DNA of 64,000 nucleotides. It comes from Corallium rubrum. Taxonomy: Eukaryota > Cnidaria > Anthozoa > Scleralcyonacea > Coralliidae. Of the stretch, positions 34,397-46,070 are shown in pieces. The stretch is taken from the NCBI GenBank assembly GCA_964035015.1, contig OZ036010.1:6571467-6635466 (forward strand), read 5' to 3'. A program made the translations under genes and the position numbers. The first letter of the stretch is position 1. Each line of letters starts with the position of its first letter. The notes beneath the pieces were generated by a model. That model saw only the letters and a list, made by a program, of their open reading frames with translations. It ran no database searches and had not been told where the DNA came from.

Positions 34397-34722
34397 CTAG
34401 GCTAACTTGTTTTGTAAAGACTGTATACTGTGGTTTTAAAACTTGCATAAACTAACTTTGCAAAGTAGTGTTTATTCTACACTTAAACGAATCCTAACGT
34501 TGATTCAAATCATTGGATGCGGCTGAGGAAAGAATTTCGTGAGTTTGCTAAAAGCTAACATTGCCAAGCTTCAAATCTTTGGGAACCTTCATAAATTACG
34601 ACTTTTTATACTGTTTAAATTATAATTTTAAAATTTTGAGAGGTAAGTTTGTCTAGTTTTAGTTAGATGATGTTTTAAAAGTTAAAATATCTCATGTTTT
34701 GTATTTTCTCCATTTTTTTTAG

Positions 34723-34833
34723 TTCCAATAGCATGTGACCCAAATCCTTGCCAAAATGGTGGAACTTGCACCGTTATTGTCAAAGGTTATGAGTGCACTT
34801 GCCCGGCCGGGTTTATGGCCTCTCATTGTGAAG
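34723..34833 (+). CDS. Gene B exon 2: EGF-like domain 1
   Basis: Residues 94-130. Acceptor TTTTTTTTAG, donor G then [19 protein letters not shown], then CTC and [16 protein letters not shown] fits the O-fucose rule. Met-Ala-Ser replaces the second Gly of the turn. Confidence 0.92.
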
Positions 34834-35012
34834 GTAAGGAGAGGTAAACGTTTTTAAGATGGTGCATTGTAAAGGCAATATGTTGCATGAGACGCTTACT
34901 TGCAATTGCAAGTTGCACGAAAGATTGCCTCGTGTAGCACCCCATGTTTGCAATTGTACTCGCAATGAAAAATTGCGTTACGAGTTGCAGAGAACGTAGA
35001 AGCAGCTTAAAG

Positions 35013-35681
35013 AAAGGATAAAGTATAAAGGACTATGGGGCTAATCATCCTTACTTGCAGTCAGCGACTGAATTGGAAAGGACGTAGATCAACGCGGCCG
35101 TGTCGAGGCATAACAAAGGCGCTCCATGGATCACAGCTAAGATGTTAGGTGTTGATTTTATGGTGGGAGGAAAACTGGAGAACTTGGCGAAAAACCCTCG
35201 AAGCACAGGAGAGATCAACTACAGCACGGGTGGCGTGTGTTGTTAGGGCGCTGCTTCTCACCGCTATTGTTAAGCCCAGTTGGACGGGGTTAGTATTTGG
35301 ATGGGTGACCGTCTGGGAATAACCCCGTTCTCGAACTTGAATTTCATGTGAGTAGAGTTTAGTTGGTCTCTCTTGTGCTTCGAGGGTTTTTCGCAGGGTT
35401 CTGCGGTTTTCCTCCCTCCGTAAAATCGACACTTGGCTTATGTCGTGCACTTTTAACATGAGCCTCTGGCTCGGATGATTGGGCGACCACATCCTTTGCT
35501 TAAATAAATCGTTAAAACGTTAAATAAGTCATTACTCATTACAACTCTACCCACATGAGTTCAAAGCTCGACAACGGGGTCATTCCCAAGCGGTCACCCA
35601 TCCAAGAACTAACCCCCTCCAACAGGGCTTAACTTTTGGTGAAAGGCAGCGCCCTAACAGCACAAGCCACCCGTGCTCCCC
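35013..35681 (-). mobile_element. 5S-derived SINE, minus strand, split by a second SINE
   Basis: Tail and body read at 35013-35222 in reverse, and head (TCACCCATCCAAGAACTAAC) at 35541-35681. Comparison with 4557-4930 shows the two halves are contiguous apart from the insertion. Confidence 0.8.
35223..35540 (+). mobile_element. 5S-derived SINE inserted in another SINE
   Basis: AGCACGGGTGGCGTGTG start, TTAGTATTTGGATGGGTGAC head and CCTCCCTCCGTAAAATC body. Flanks ACTAC and ATTAC may be a worn short duplication. Confidence 0.8.
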
Positions 35682-35877
35682 TTTTGGAACGCTACGCGAA
35701 CAGTTGTAGTGTGTAACACTCCCACTTCAACGTACAATAGTTTTTTTTCCAGCAAAACTTGCGTCCCAAGTTGCAAAGAAAATTGCCTCGTGTAACGTGG
35801 CCTTAATACGACACATTTCAGCAATTTGGTTCGCTACATTGTTGCTTATTAATTAATATCTGCTTTTTTTATTCTAG

Positions 35878-35988
35878 TTCGAAGTCAGTGTGAACCGAAC
35901 CCCTGCAAAAATGGTGGTTCGTGTTATGATGTTGGGAATGGGTTTGAGTGCACGTGCTCTATTGGTTTTAAAGGAACTACATGCGAAG
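35878..35988 (+). CDS. Gene B exon 3: EGF-like domain 2
   Basis: Residues 131-167. Acceptor TTATTCTAG, donor G then [20 protein letters not shown], then CTC and [16 protein letters not shown] fits O-fucosylation. The ACGG/ACGA array begins 70 bases after the donor. Confidence 0.92.
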
Positions 35989-36058
35989 GTGAGATATAGG
36001 GGAGGGTTACTACTATATAATATCCCGACATACCATGTCGCTTATCATTGACTCCGCG

Positions 36059-36264
36059 ATGGACGGACGGACGGACGGACGGACGGACGGACGGACGGAC
36101 GGACGGACGGACGAACGAACGGACGGACGAACGAACGAACGAACGAACGAACGAACGAACGAACGAACGAACGAACGAACGAACGAACGAACGAACGAAC
36201 GAACGAACGAACGAACGAACGAACGAACGAACGAACGAACGAACGAACGAACGAACGAACGAAC
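36059..36264. repeat. ACGG then ACGA array
   Basis: About 14 ACGG units then about 35 ACGA units. A false Asn-Glu-Arg-Thr frame runs through it into exon 4. Confidence 0.96.
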
Positions 36265-36338
36265 ATATGGATTAGCAAATATATGTTTTACTCTAATGCT
36301 TTTGTGTAACATCTCTATATTTTTATTTTATTTTCCAG

Positions 36339-36455
36339 ATCAAAATAAGTGCCACCCCAATCCTTGTCGTAATGGCGGAATATGTACAGGAACCAACGAA
36401 GGCGACGGTTTTGAATGTACATGTCGTGAAGGCTACAAAGGAAAAAGCTGTGAAG
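36339..36455 (+). CDS. Gene B exon 4: EGF-like domain 3
   Basis: Residues 168-206. Acceptor ATTTTCCAG, donor G then [20 protein letters not shown], then GDGFECTC and [10 protein letters not shown] normal EGF with a slightly long 3-4 loop. Confidence 0.92.
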
Positions 36456-36550
36456 GTACTGTGTTCATTTTTGCATGTGAAAAGTATTGGATGTATTGAC
36501 TATCAAGATTTGGATTTAGATTTAATAACTTTATTGCCTATAGCAATTGA

Positions 36551-36771
36551 CCGCACTTGTACATTTAACTACAATCCTTTGCGTGTAGTAAATATTGTTT
36601 CTTGCAGAAGTATTCGAAGATAGGGTTCTAAAACGATCAACTTTGGTTGGAATGAAGTTCTTGCTTACTTAATTCATCTTAGCATGATAAACAATGTTTA
36701 GTTGTTATTTGAGCTGACTTTTGGTCGCAAAGCATTGTTGTTAAATGTACCGCCGCCGTCTTTTTCGGTAC
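36551..36771. mobile_element. MITE, GTACATTTAAC family
   Basis: Ends GTACATTTAACTACAATCC and GCATTGTTGTTAAATGTAC, matching 56551-56792. Confidence 0.7.
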
Positions 36772-36784
36772 CAAACGGGGTACC

Positions 36785-37074
36785 CAAACGGGGCGAAATG
36801 CCCCTATTGGTGGTCAAACGGGGCGAAATGCCCCTATTGAACATGACTTCCATGATGCAGGTGTTAATTTTACGGAGGAAGGGAAACCGGAGTACCCAGC
36901 GGCAAACCCTCGAAGCACAGGAGGGATCAACTACGACTCTACTCACATGAGTTCCAAGCTCGACAACAGGGTCATTCCCAAGCGGTCACCCATCCAAGTA
37001 CTAACCCCGTCTAACCTGGCTTACCTTTTTGGTGAGAGGCAGTTCGCTAACAGCACACGCCACCCGTGCACCCC
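36785..37074 (-). mobile_element. 5S-derived SINE, minus strand
   Basis: TCACCCATCCAAGTACTAAC, then CCCGTCTAACC and CACGCCACCCGTGC. The tail side has repeated CAAACGGGGCGAAATGCCCC. Confidence 0.78.
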
Positions 37075-37250
37075 TAGTGAAATTGTGAAAAGAACCAATC
37101 TAGGCAAATTTTAATCACGATTAAAATAACTTGCCAAAATCTTTTTGTTAAAAACCTTTATACATGTAAATTTAGTGTAACGCAACAGACGTTTGGCGGT
37201 GGTTCATCAAGCTCAAATACTCAGAAAATGTTGCATCTGAGTCTCTGACA

Positions 37251-38967
37251 CACTGATCTCTGAATAAACTGGATAGGCCCTTCCCTATGGCCAGCAGTCA
37301 AACATTTCGTGCCAGTCGCTGCCATCTTACGTAGTGGAACATATGACGCATTGCGGCCTTAGAACTTGTTCCCAATCCTAAAGTTGACTGGCATAAGCAA
37401 TCTTGACGTCAGCACGGTCAGATTATCCGGGGGTAGGAATATTATGTGTGCAATGCCAGGGGAGTCGGAAAAGCCGTAAAGCAAACAACAGATGCCGGTT
37501 CGTTTAGTTTTCACTGTTTAACAACAAATACAGTCAAAAGATGGCAAGTACACAACACAAAATATTGTTAAGGCATTAAGATTACTATAAAAGGTACAAT
37601 TTAAGAAGCCAACTTATATGTGCTAATATATAAATTAAAGTTAATGAGACAACGTTCACTACAAGCTGTGCCAAAACCCTGAACAGGAAGGTTGGCCAAG
37701 GTGTTACTCCCACCTATCAACAACCGATATATATGCCAGATAGTTCTAAAGGTCGTTTTCTTCCAGCTTGCCAGTGCACGTGAAAAACAAGTGATACGGC
37801 ACTTGCTAACCAATTAGAACATTACTTCTTTCTTCGGCGGGAAAACTAACCAATTACAATTCGCGCAAGAGTCACATATAAGCTCAAAACGCGCCAAAAT
37901 GAATCACTTTATCCAAGAGCTCTACATTGAAAGCTACTTGTAAGCTCTACACAGGAATTTTTTCCCACCCACCCACCGCTTGAAAGTTGCACTTACGCAA
38001 ATATTTCGAAACGAAAAATATTGGTATATACGTGGAAAGTAATCTGCCAATATCATTTGATAGCAGATCTTTAGCCTTTTATGTTGTGTTAAACAATGGA
38101 CACCGGGAAGCATGTGGCAATGTCTCTCCGCGAACGAACAGATAGTTTGAAGAACTTGCAACTATTTTTGTAAATAATTCATTGGTGTAATATATTCTTG
38201 ATGGTTTTATGTTCGTGCTGTAAAAAATAAAGTTCTGGTTTGGGGATGAAGTGCTCGCAATGGTCACCTTCAAGCCCATAGACTCAGGTTATTTTATGTA
38301 AATATAATGATCAGTCGAATCGTAAGAACTGTCCAAGGGGATTATGACCCCTTGGTTCAGGTCGATGTCTTAGGGGGTCGCTACCCCTTTGGCAGGATAT
38401 GTCCTACTCGGGGATTATTACCCCTAGGGCATTAGCAGAGTCCTAATGGGGATTATATACCCCAGGACAACAATCTAAGGCCATGTAATAATGAGTCGTT
38501 GGGACGATGTTTGACCACAATTTTAGACAATCGGAGTACTTCACCCCAAACCCCTTCTCCCACAAAACTTTGTCTGTGTGCCATTAGTATTTGCTTGATT
38601 GTTCGGCCTTTCCTTTTAAAGAACCGCTTGAATCATTAACTTGAAATTAAATTCTTCGTCGATCTTATAGTCTGTTTTTCAGTTTATATTATCGTGAAGT
38701 TTCTTCGTTGTCGGCACTGAAGAAAAACAACGAAATTTAAAGGTTTTATAGCTCAATAACAGAAACAAATACAAGAAATTAACGTCTTAAGCCTTATTAA
38801 GTACTTCTTGTGTCCTTACATTCGTTTAAATTTTCTTAAAATAACTCTTTTTGTCTGTTATCAAGCTACGAAAGCTATGAACTTCAGATGGTAGTGGTCA
38901 CGTCATCATACAACTGTCACGCAAAATCCGGCCCAATGGCCACCCAGTTGTATGTAGAGATCAGTGC
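37251..38967. mobile_element. About 670-bp TIR element split by a 1.03-kb insertion
   Basis: It matches 15312-15984 from 37251 to 37605 and again from about 38640 to 38967. The intervening 37606-38639 is absent from the intact copy. Confidence 0.75.
38337..38463. repeat. Four GGGG...CCCC hairpins
   Basis: At 38337-38351, 38373-38387, 38410-38424 and 38448-38463: each GGGG, a 7-8 base spacer (often ATTATNA), then CCCC. Confidence 0.8.
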
Positions 38968-38970
38968 TCC

Positions 38971-39040
38971 GACAGGGTCTGAACCTTCTAATGAGCGGTT
39001 AGAAGGTTGCGGGTTCGATTTCTGTTTGGGGTTCACAAAC
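38971..39040 (+). repeat. Decayed tRNA-like SINE
   Basis: GGTTAGAAGGTTGCGGGTTCGAT plus the body seen at 9632 onward (TTTTAGCTTGACGAACGT). Confidence 0.5.
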
Positions 39041-39115
39041 ATTTTCGGAATATTTTAGCTTGACGAACGTCCACCAAACATCTGTTTAAATCCTATCATA
39101 GGTTTTATTATCTTC

Positions 39116-40196
39116 TTAAAGTGACTATGAAACGAAAATTAAGTTTGTCTTATTTGAAAGAATACTTAAAATGATAGAGTAACATCTTTTGAAGTTTTTT
39201 GTTTCCTTGCTTCGTTCTTGAGATATTTTACTTTGTTTGATATGCAAATTAAATATTTTGACGTTACATGTACATAATGAGTTATGAAAAAAGTTATATA
39301 TCTTTGCTATTATCAAACCAAATTAATTCGAAGGAAGCATGTGGGTGTGTACCCTGCAAGTCAGAGCCCCTTTCCCCTTTCCGCAAGCTTCGGGGGAAAG
39401 TGGGCTCTGCCAACGCACTCGATCTTCGCCCCAAGTTTGGGGCGAGTCAGTCAGGTTTTATAGTCCGTTTCAGCTTTTGAAATCCGATACGTAATTGAAA
39501 TGAACATTCCGAACTACGTTGCAATGTTCCGAACTACGTTGCGAGGTAGATACAAGTTTAAGTCGGCAATTTGTTTCTGCTTAACCAAGTTTCTATTACT
39601 ATATTCTATACAACAAATAATCTTCTTCTCCGTGATTTTACCAAAGGAATTCAATTCAAAGCTTATTAAATTCGAACTTCACGACGAACTTCACAACGAA
39701 CTTCGCGAACTTCCGTACCAAGTTCCCAACCTTCCAACGAATGTTGACAAACGAATTTCAAAAGCAAGCTGAAACTGACTATAAACTGGTCAAACAAGTT
39801 CTAGTTTATGAAGACGCGTAAGCAGGAAAATAGCAAGTTAGAGCCTGGGTCCAAAATAGTATCTTGGCAACCGTTTACGCATTCTCAAAAAGAAATATCA
39901 AGTTTGTTGGCAGAGCCCACTTTCCCCCGAAGCCAGGGTAGTGGGTGTGTTTCGCCCTGAACACTAAACATATAGATTTTCAAGTGATTATGTTTGACAA
40001 CTATAGCAAAGATATATAACTTTTTTCGATAACTCATTATGCACATGTGACGTCAAAATATTATTTGCATATCAAACAAACCAAAATATCTCAAGAACGA
40101 AGCAAGGAAACGCAAAACTGCAAAAGATGTTACTTTATTATGTTAAGTATTCTTTCAAATAAAACAAACATAATTTTCGTTTCGTAGGCACTTTAT
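39116..40196. mobile_element. TTAA palindromic element, copy c, with internal insertion
   Basis: TTAA then AGTGACTATGAAACG; right CGTAGGCACT then TTAT. About 39345-39960 is extra sequence bounded by inverted CAGAGCCC...CTTTCCCC/GGGGGAAAGTGGGCTCTG. Confidence 0.75.
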
Positions 40197-40267
40197 TAAT
40201 TGACTTATTTCGATCTACAAAACGTTGTGACCTTTTGTCCAATTTATGATGTCTTCTTTGTTGATAG

Positions 40268-40378
40268 GAGTAAACCAGTGTAGTCCTAACCCATGCAAAA
40301 ATGGCGCTGTCTGTATTGAAAAGGGGTCCAAGTATGAATGCACGTGTCCATTAGGGTATAAGGGAGTGACTTGTGAAG
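40268..40378 (+). CDS. Gene B exon 5: EGF-like domain 4
   Basis: Residues 207-243. Acceptor TTGTTGATAG, donor G then GTAAGG. NQCSPNPCKNGAVC, then CTC and GYKGVTCEG. The 3.8-kb intron before it carries a SINE, a split repeat and a TTAA element. Confidence 0.9.
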
Positions 40379-40721
40379 GTAAGGAACAACTATCAACATC
40401 TTAAGCCTGGCAAACACTAGGCTTCCGAAACCAAAGTTTCCAGTGTATGTTGAAAAGTTTCACTGACTAGAGCACTGTTTTATATTGTGGAACAAATTTT
40501 AGAAAATTTTCTGAAATTCTTTTTTGGAAACTTGTTTCAGTGTATGCCGGCCTTTAAAATAATATTCTATATGATGTTTTGTATGGTTGGATTAATATCA
40601 AAGTTAGATAAAATTTGTAAGTATGAAGAAGAAAAAAAAAGATTTTCCTATACTGTCAAAGTCAACTGAAAAATCTTGAGTCTAGCGGAATTTGGAATTC
40701 ACACCTTTTAGGCGAGGAAGC

Positions 40722-40957
40722 CCACTACACAATAGTTGTGACTCCAGATTATAATAGGCTGATACCCAAATTGTGGGGTCAATGGCATACTACATAGAGG
40801 GGGGTGGGACAGACTTAAGTCTGTCAATGTAAGGACCAACCTCTCCCCCTCTATGTAGCAGGCCACTGACCCCACAATTTATGAGTACGACTGACCTAGC
40901 AATGTTCTATGAGTATCAGTCTATTATAATCTGGAGTCAAAACTATTGTGTAGTGGA
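40722..40957. mobile_element. Inverted-repeat MITE
   Basis: CCACTACACAATAGTTGTGA / CAAAACTATTGTGTAGTGG and CTCCAGATTATAATAG / CTATTATAATCTGGAG; inner CCCCACAATTT. Confidence 0.8.
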
Positions 40958-41186
40958 GGTGCTACGTCGACTATTTGTGGGATTCGGATCTGCCGTTTTA
41001 TCTGTTGAGCTATTAAGCCCACGGGATTGAAGGAGAGTTCTATACATGTAAAGTGAACGAGACAACTTAGCAACACTTATATGTGTGAAGATGTGACGTG
41101 TTTCAACTGTAGAGATGGAATTAATGAGTGGTAACCGTTCTCTCTCCCTCTCCTTTATTCATTGTATCTCAAATTTTCGTTTTTAG

Positions 41187-41297
41187 AGCGTAGCAATTGC
41201 TTTTCTAATCCATGTTTGAATAGTGGGACTTGCATCGAGCAACCAGGCGGCTACAAATGCAACTGTAAATATCATTATAATGGGATCAACTGTCAAG
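41187..41297 (+). CDS. Gene B exon 6: EGF-like domain 5
   Basis: Residues 244-280. Acceptor CGTTTTTAG, donor G then GTATGG. SNCFSNPCLNSGTC, then CNC and YNGINCQG. It fits both the O-glucose (CFSNPC) and O-fucose (CLNSGTC) rules. Confidence 0.92.
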
Positions 41298-41393
41298 GTA
41301 TGGTTTTCACTTGAGCATAAACATAAGGCCATAACAAAGACGAAACAAAAGAATGGAATTCTTGTGGGAGCCAAGCATGAAGTGACAGTACTA

Positions 41394-42127
41394 TTTCATT
41401 TTATTTCATTTCATTGCATCTCATTTCATTTCATTTCATTGCATCTCATTTCATTTCATCTCATCTCATCTCATCTAATCCCATCTTATCCCATCCCATC
41501 CCATCCCATCCCATCCCACCTCATCTTATCTCATCCCATCCCATCCCATCCCATCTCACCTCATCTCATCTCTTTATTTCATCCCATTTCATTTCATCTC
41601 ATTCCATCTCATCTCATTTCATTTCATTTCATTTCATCCCATCTCATCCCATCCCATCCCATCTCATCTCATCTTCTCATCTCATCTCATCCCATCTCAT
41701 CTCATCTCATCCCATCTCATCCCATCTCATCCCATCTCATTTTATTTCATTTCATCTCATTCCATCTCATTTCATTTCATCTCATCCCATCTCATCTCAT
41801 CTCATCTTATTTCATTTCATGTCATCTCATCTCATCTCATCTCATCTCATCCCATCTCATCTCATTTCATCCCATCTCATCCCATCTCATTTTATTTCAT
41901 CCCATCTCATTTCATTAATCTCGTTCCATCTCATTTTCTGTCATTTCATCCCATCTCATCCCATTCCATCCCATCTCATCCCATCTCATTTTATTTCGTC
42001 CCATCTCATTTCATTTCATCTCGTTCCATCTTATTTTATCTCATTTTATCTCATCTCATCCCACCTCATGTCATCTCATCCCATCTCATCATCTCATTTC
42101 GTCTCATTTCATTACATCCCATCTCAT
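41394..42127. repeat. CATYY pentamer block (CATTT, CATCT, CATCC)
   Basis: 734 bases of mixed pentamers, giving false Ser/His/Ile/Phe-rich frames of over 200 codons. Confidence 0.96.
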
Positions 42128-42187
42128 CAACGTTTTTGATAATATATCGAGTATCGAATCTACACTTACATCAAGTTTGTTTTTTAG

Positions 42188-42295
42188 ATCATGTGTGTCA
42201 CCCGAGTCCATGTCAAAATTCTGGAACTTGTATTGAAGAACGCGGCACATTTAGATGTGTGTGCGCCATAGGATACCACGGAACCAACTGCGAGT
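42188..42295 (+). CDS. Gene B exon 7: EGF-like domain 6
   Basis: Residues 281-316. Acceptor TTTTTTAG, donor T then [20 protein letters not shown], then CVC and GYHGTNCE. The acceptor follows the CATYY pentamer block by about 60 bases. Confidence 0.9.
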
Positions 42296-42696
42296 GTAAG
42301 TTGGTGTTTTTTCCTCATAGATAAAACTGTTACTGTTTTCCCCCTTACATTATTGTTACGTTTTGTACAGTAATATTACTGATTACTTTTATTTCTATTG
42401 ATGTCACAGGGAGATTTCGTCTCTACATTCCCCGAACAGCATGCTTTCTTTTACTATTTTTTCTCAAAAGAGGGAAAAATGAACGCCTTATTTCTAAAAA
42501 TTTTTTTTTCCTCATCGACATGCATGAACGAAGGTCAAAAGAGAGTCTCGCACAAGGCGACCCATTAACTTAATCCTTTCACTCGCATTGTTGTTGTGGA
42601 ACAACTTTATCTTTTTACTTTATCTAATGCCAGATCATTTTACTCGTGAAGAGGAGCGACGTCTTGGAAAGCCATGCGTGAAAGGGTTATTTAACA

Positions 42697-43070
42697 ATTA
42701 TTCACCGAAGTGGAGGTGAATAGTGCTGGATTTTTATACAAGACACAGCCGCTAGCAACTTGGGCACTTGGCGACGGCGTACTCGATATTTGTCGACAAA
42801 ACAGTTTTTACAACTTTTGAATATATTAATGGCTAGAAAATTGTAAAGAAACATACCTGTGGACACTCTTCTACCTATAATTTTGTTGACTTTTCTCGTT
42901 ATTCTACTACATGAGTCTTGTTTATCAACAAAATCTCCTGCTTCGGTAAACATAAAGCAAAATTGTCCACCATTTTGTTTTGCCCGCAGGTGAATAGTGC
43001 AGGATATCCCGAGCTAGAGGAACCAATCAGATTGCGTGAAAAGCACTATTCACCTGCGAGGTATATGCTA
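42697..43070. repeat. GGTGAATAGTGC inverted repeats
   Basis: TCACCGAAGTGGAGGTGAAT at left and AAGCACTATTCACCTGCGAG at right, with another copy near 42990. Confidence 0.55.
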
Positions 43071-43149
43071 ACAACAAATATTGGAAACATTGTTAGATGT
43101 CATGATTAAAATCACTACCCACCAGCTCGACTAGCTCTCACAACGTCCA

Positions 43150-43300
43150 CGTTAAGGCTGTTTTCCACTAGGCGATATTTTTCGAGCGAAGCGACTTTTT
43201 TCTTTTGTCATGGCTAATTAGTTCCACCCGAGAGCTTACGAGACAAAAGAAAATGTCGCTTCGCGCGACATTTTTCGACTAGTGGAAAACCGCCTTTACG
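43150..43300. mobile_element. Inverted-repeat MITE
   Basis: GGCTGTTTTCCACTAG / CTAGTGGAAAACCGCC, inner GCGAAGCGAC / GTCGCTTCGC. Confidence 0.72.
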
Positions 43301-43321
43301 AACTGGACTTTTTCTTTGTTT

Positions 43322-43781
43322 TAAAGTGCATATAACCCCAAATTTTTTATCATCTAAATACGTTCTACCTTTGGCAAATAGTTGAACAACGAAGTATTTT
43401 TAGAATGGAGCAACCTTTATTGCTTTAATAGAGATTTTTGTTTTCAAAATGGTAATGAGATGACGCCAAAGTAGTCATCATTATCTGTACAATATTTATT
43501 TGCAAGAGTGACATGACCCAATTCTTCCATTAATGGTGTGTTTGAACAACATGTTTCATATTGTATGAGTTTTTCCACAAAAATTCTCAAATAGTTTATC
43601 TCGCCAAAAAGAGAAAGAAAGCCAAATGCCTACATAGACGTCATCTCATTACCATACTAGAAATGCGAATCGCCAAAAAACATTGAAGAATAGCTCCAAT
43701 CAAAAAAATATTTCAATGAACAACTGTTTGCTCTATGTAGAACGTATTCAGATGATAAAAAATTGGGTTTATATGAACTCT
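43322..43781. mobile_element. Inverted-repeat element
   Basis: TTTTATCATCTAAATACGTTC / GAACGTATTCAGATGATAAA arms; start TTTTAAAGTGCATATAA resembles the TTAA family. Confidence 0.6.
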
Positions 43782-43927
43782 AAGCTCTCGTAAGCGACCA
43801 GCTGTAGTTACAACCATCTTTCTTCATCCCCGAGAGGTGATCGCTTGCGAAAGCTTCAACTGTATTCCTCATGTTACGGTATTATTTTTAATTAATTCAT
43901 TTTTTCTGTGATTTTGACTAACTTTAG

Positions 43928-44095
43928 ATGAAACACCTTGTATATCTCACCCATGTCTGAATGGTGGTACTTGTATCGACACCACGGCTGTTCATTACCA
44001 TCACCTTGATGCCAGTATGGTGTCACCTTCAGAAATGTACACGAATGGTTATTACTGTAAATGCGCGCCTGGATACACCAGCACGCACTGCGAAG
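43928..44095 (+). CDS. Gene B exon 8: EGF-like domain 7, long 3-4 loop
   Basis: Residues 317-372. Acceptor TAACTTTAG, donor G then GTAAGG. TPCISHPCLNGGTC, an unusually long 3-4 loop of about 27 residues rich in His, Ser and Met, then CKC and GYTSTHCEG. CISHPC and CLNGGTC fit O-glucose and O-fucose rules. Confidence 0.9.
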
Positions 44096-44189
44096 GTAAG
44101 GTTTACTACTAGAGAAGTCACAGACGTTATAAATAAAACGAGATACGGGATTGGGATCAAAATTTAATACAATAAGGAGCGACAACAAA

Positions 44190-44230
44190 ATAACAACAAG
44201 AAAAACAACAGCAGCAACAACAACAACAGC

Positions 44231-44261
<31 letters not shown>

Positions 44262-44332
44262 TCAACAGCAACATTACTACCACCACAAACGACAACTACA
44301 ACACTACCACCACCACCACCGCCACCACCACC

Positions 44333-44417
<85 letters not shown>

Positions 44418-44431
44418 CTATCACCACCACC

Positions 44432-44462
<31 letters not shown>

Positions 44463-44563
44463 CTACCAGCAACAACACCACCACCAACAACAACAGCAAC
44501 ATCACTACCACCACCAACGACAATAACAACACTACCAACAACAAAAACAACAACAACAACACT

Positions 44564-44603
<40 letters not shown>

Positions 44604-44615
44604 GCGGCAGCAACA
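44190..44615. repeat. CAA/CCA trinucleotide block
   Basis: A long CAA run with CCA blocks, giving a false poly-Thr frame. Confidence 0.95.
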
Positions 44616-44666
44616 GCACTTTTTTACCATGAGAGATATTAACTTTATTTACTTTCTCTGATTTAG

Positions 44667-44762
44667 ACGATTCTTGCAGTCATTGTCATTACTACGCTGA
44701 CTGTTTTGGTGCCAAGTGCAAATGCAAAGAGGGTTACCATGGTGATGGCAAAAGTTGTCACA
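44667..44762 (+). CDS. Gene B exon 9: EGF-like domain 8, short GDG type
   Basis: Residues 373-404. Acceptor TGATTTAG, donor A then GTAAGT. Pattern CSHC, ADC, KCKC, GYHGDGKSC: the compact EGF form with an A-x-C and a GDG turn, unlike neighbouring PNPC-type domains. The same form returns in exons 13, 17 and 18. Confidence 0.88.
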
Positions 44763-44949
44763 GTAAGTAGAAATGAACTTGTTAAACATGGATTTCTTTT
44801 GTTTTTTCTTTATGAATTATTAATTAACCCCACTATTATTGGGTTGGTCGCTACTTTTAGGGATATGTTATAAAAGCGTATTTGAGCTCGTTACTGTTAT
44901 AAATCTGTTAATCTATAAATCTATAAATGGTGATATTTCTTGATTACAG

Positions 44950-45057
44950 AAAATGTCTGTCATCCAAACCCTTGCAAGAATTCTGGCAAATGTGTCGAAG
45001 CTGGCGATAGTTTTGATTGTGACTGTCCCGCTGGGTACACTGGTCCGTTTTGCCAAG
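44950..45057 (+). CDS. Gene B exon 10: EGF-like domain 9
   Basis: Residues 405-440. Acceptor TTGATTACAG, donor G then GTAAAG. NVCHPNPCKNSGKC, then CDC and GYTGPFCQG. Confidence 0.9.
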
Positions 45058-45154
45058 GTAAAGTTGAAACAAATCGAAGTTCTCTAAATTATTTGCTTTT
45101 AATTTCTATCAGAGGATAAATGTCTTGACCCATACTTTATTTGTTAGTAAGAAA

Positions 45155-45310
45155 TGTTTCATGGTTTGGCGTGCTCCATCGAGTTATGCATGCACGCGGG
45201 AAGTTCGGACAGCACGAAAAAAGCGTAAGAGTTGATCGAGGTGATAGCCGATCTAGATTTCTGAGTGCTCTCCAACTTCCCAAGTGCATCCATAACTCAA
45301 TGGAGCACGC
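45155..45310. mobile_element. Hairpin element, GGCGTGCTCCAT family
   Basis: TGGTTTGGCGTGCTCCATCG and complement CAATGGAGCACGCCA around GATCGAGGTGATAGCC. Confidence 0.7.
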
Positions 45311-46070
45311 CACAGACATGAATCAGACACAAAACAACGGAAAACAATATTTATCTCGCTGATTAAAAATATAGTATCAATCAACTAGTGGTCTATTACA
45401 AATCCGGCTTTCTGATTGGCTGGGCTACTAGTGGTCTATTGGTGATAGACCATAGTAGCGTTATCCAATGATGAACCTTCTTATACCTGGAATACTCCGA
45501 TTCTGACCAATCAGAAGCCACGGCATATTCACGCTGCGAGAAAAACCTGGGAACTAGGCCAAACATGGCGTCCGCTAAAATTTATATACGAGTGATGAAA
45601 TCATGAAAACATTGGCCCGAAGCTGAAAGTAATGGAAAATTGTCCAGTTTGACATTTTCGAATAAGAAAATGAATTCGCCTATGTTTATGGAGTATATCA
45701 ACACCAAATTTAAAGCAAAGTAATTACAATATCGTTTTTTGTGAGCGATTGTTTATCATGTACCATCGAACTACTCTACATTTTGAATGGGGAGACTACT
45801 GCAAACAAAAAGGCAAAACTATCTGAAAATTATTATTTACGACTTATTATTATCTGACTTATTTACGTTAAAGAAAAGTTGTTTATGGTTGATACTAAAA
45901 CAATTAGACAACTTGCCCTTGTTTTCCACGAGAAGATAGTCACCTCGGCGAAAACTCGGTCTCGTTGTCTAATTGTTAAATGGAGCATGCACAGTAGCCA
46001 ATCAGAAACGCTGTTGTATTACATCTATGTTATAAATACATTTACACGATAACATGACTTCTGTGCGTTT

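Noticed and set aside
41223..42139. 231- and 241-codon frames of Ser/His/Ile/Phe
   Set aside because: CATYY pentamer block in an intron; one starts inside exon 6 out of frame.
44151..44642. 163-codon poly-Thr/Pro frame, mucin-like
   Set aside because: CAA/CCA trinucleotide repeat between two well-defined EGF exons.
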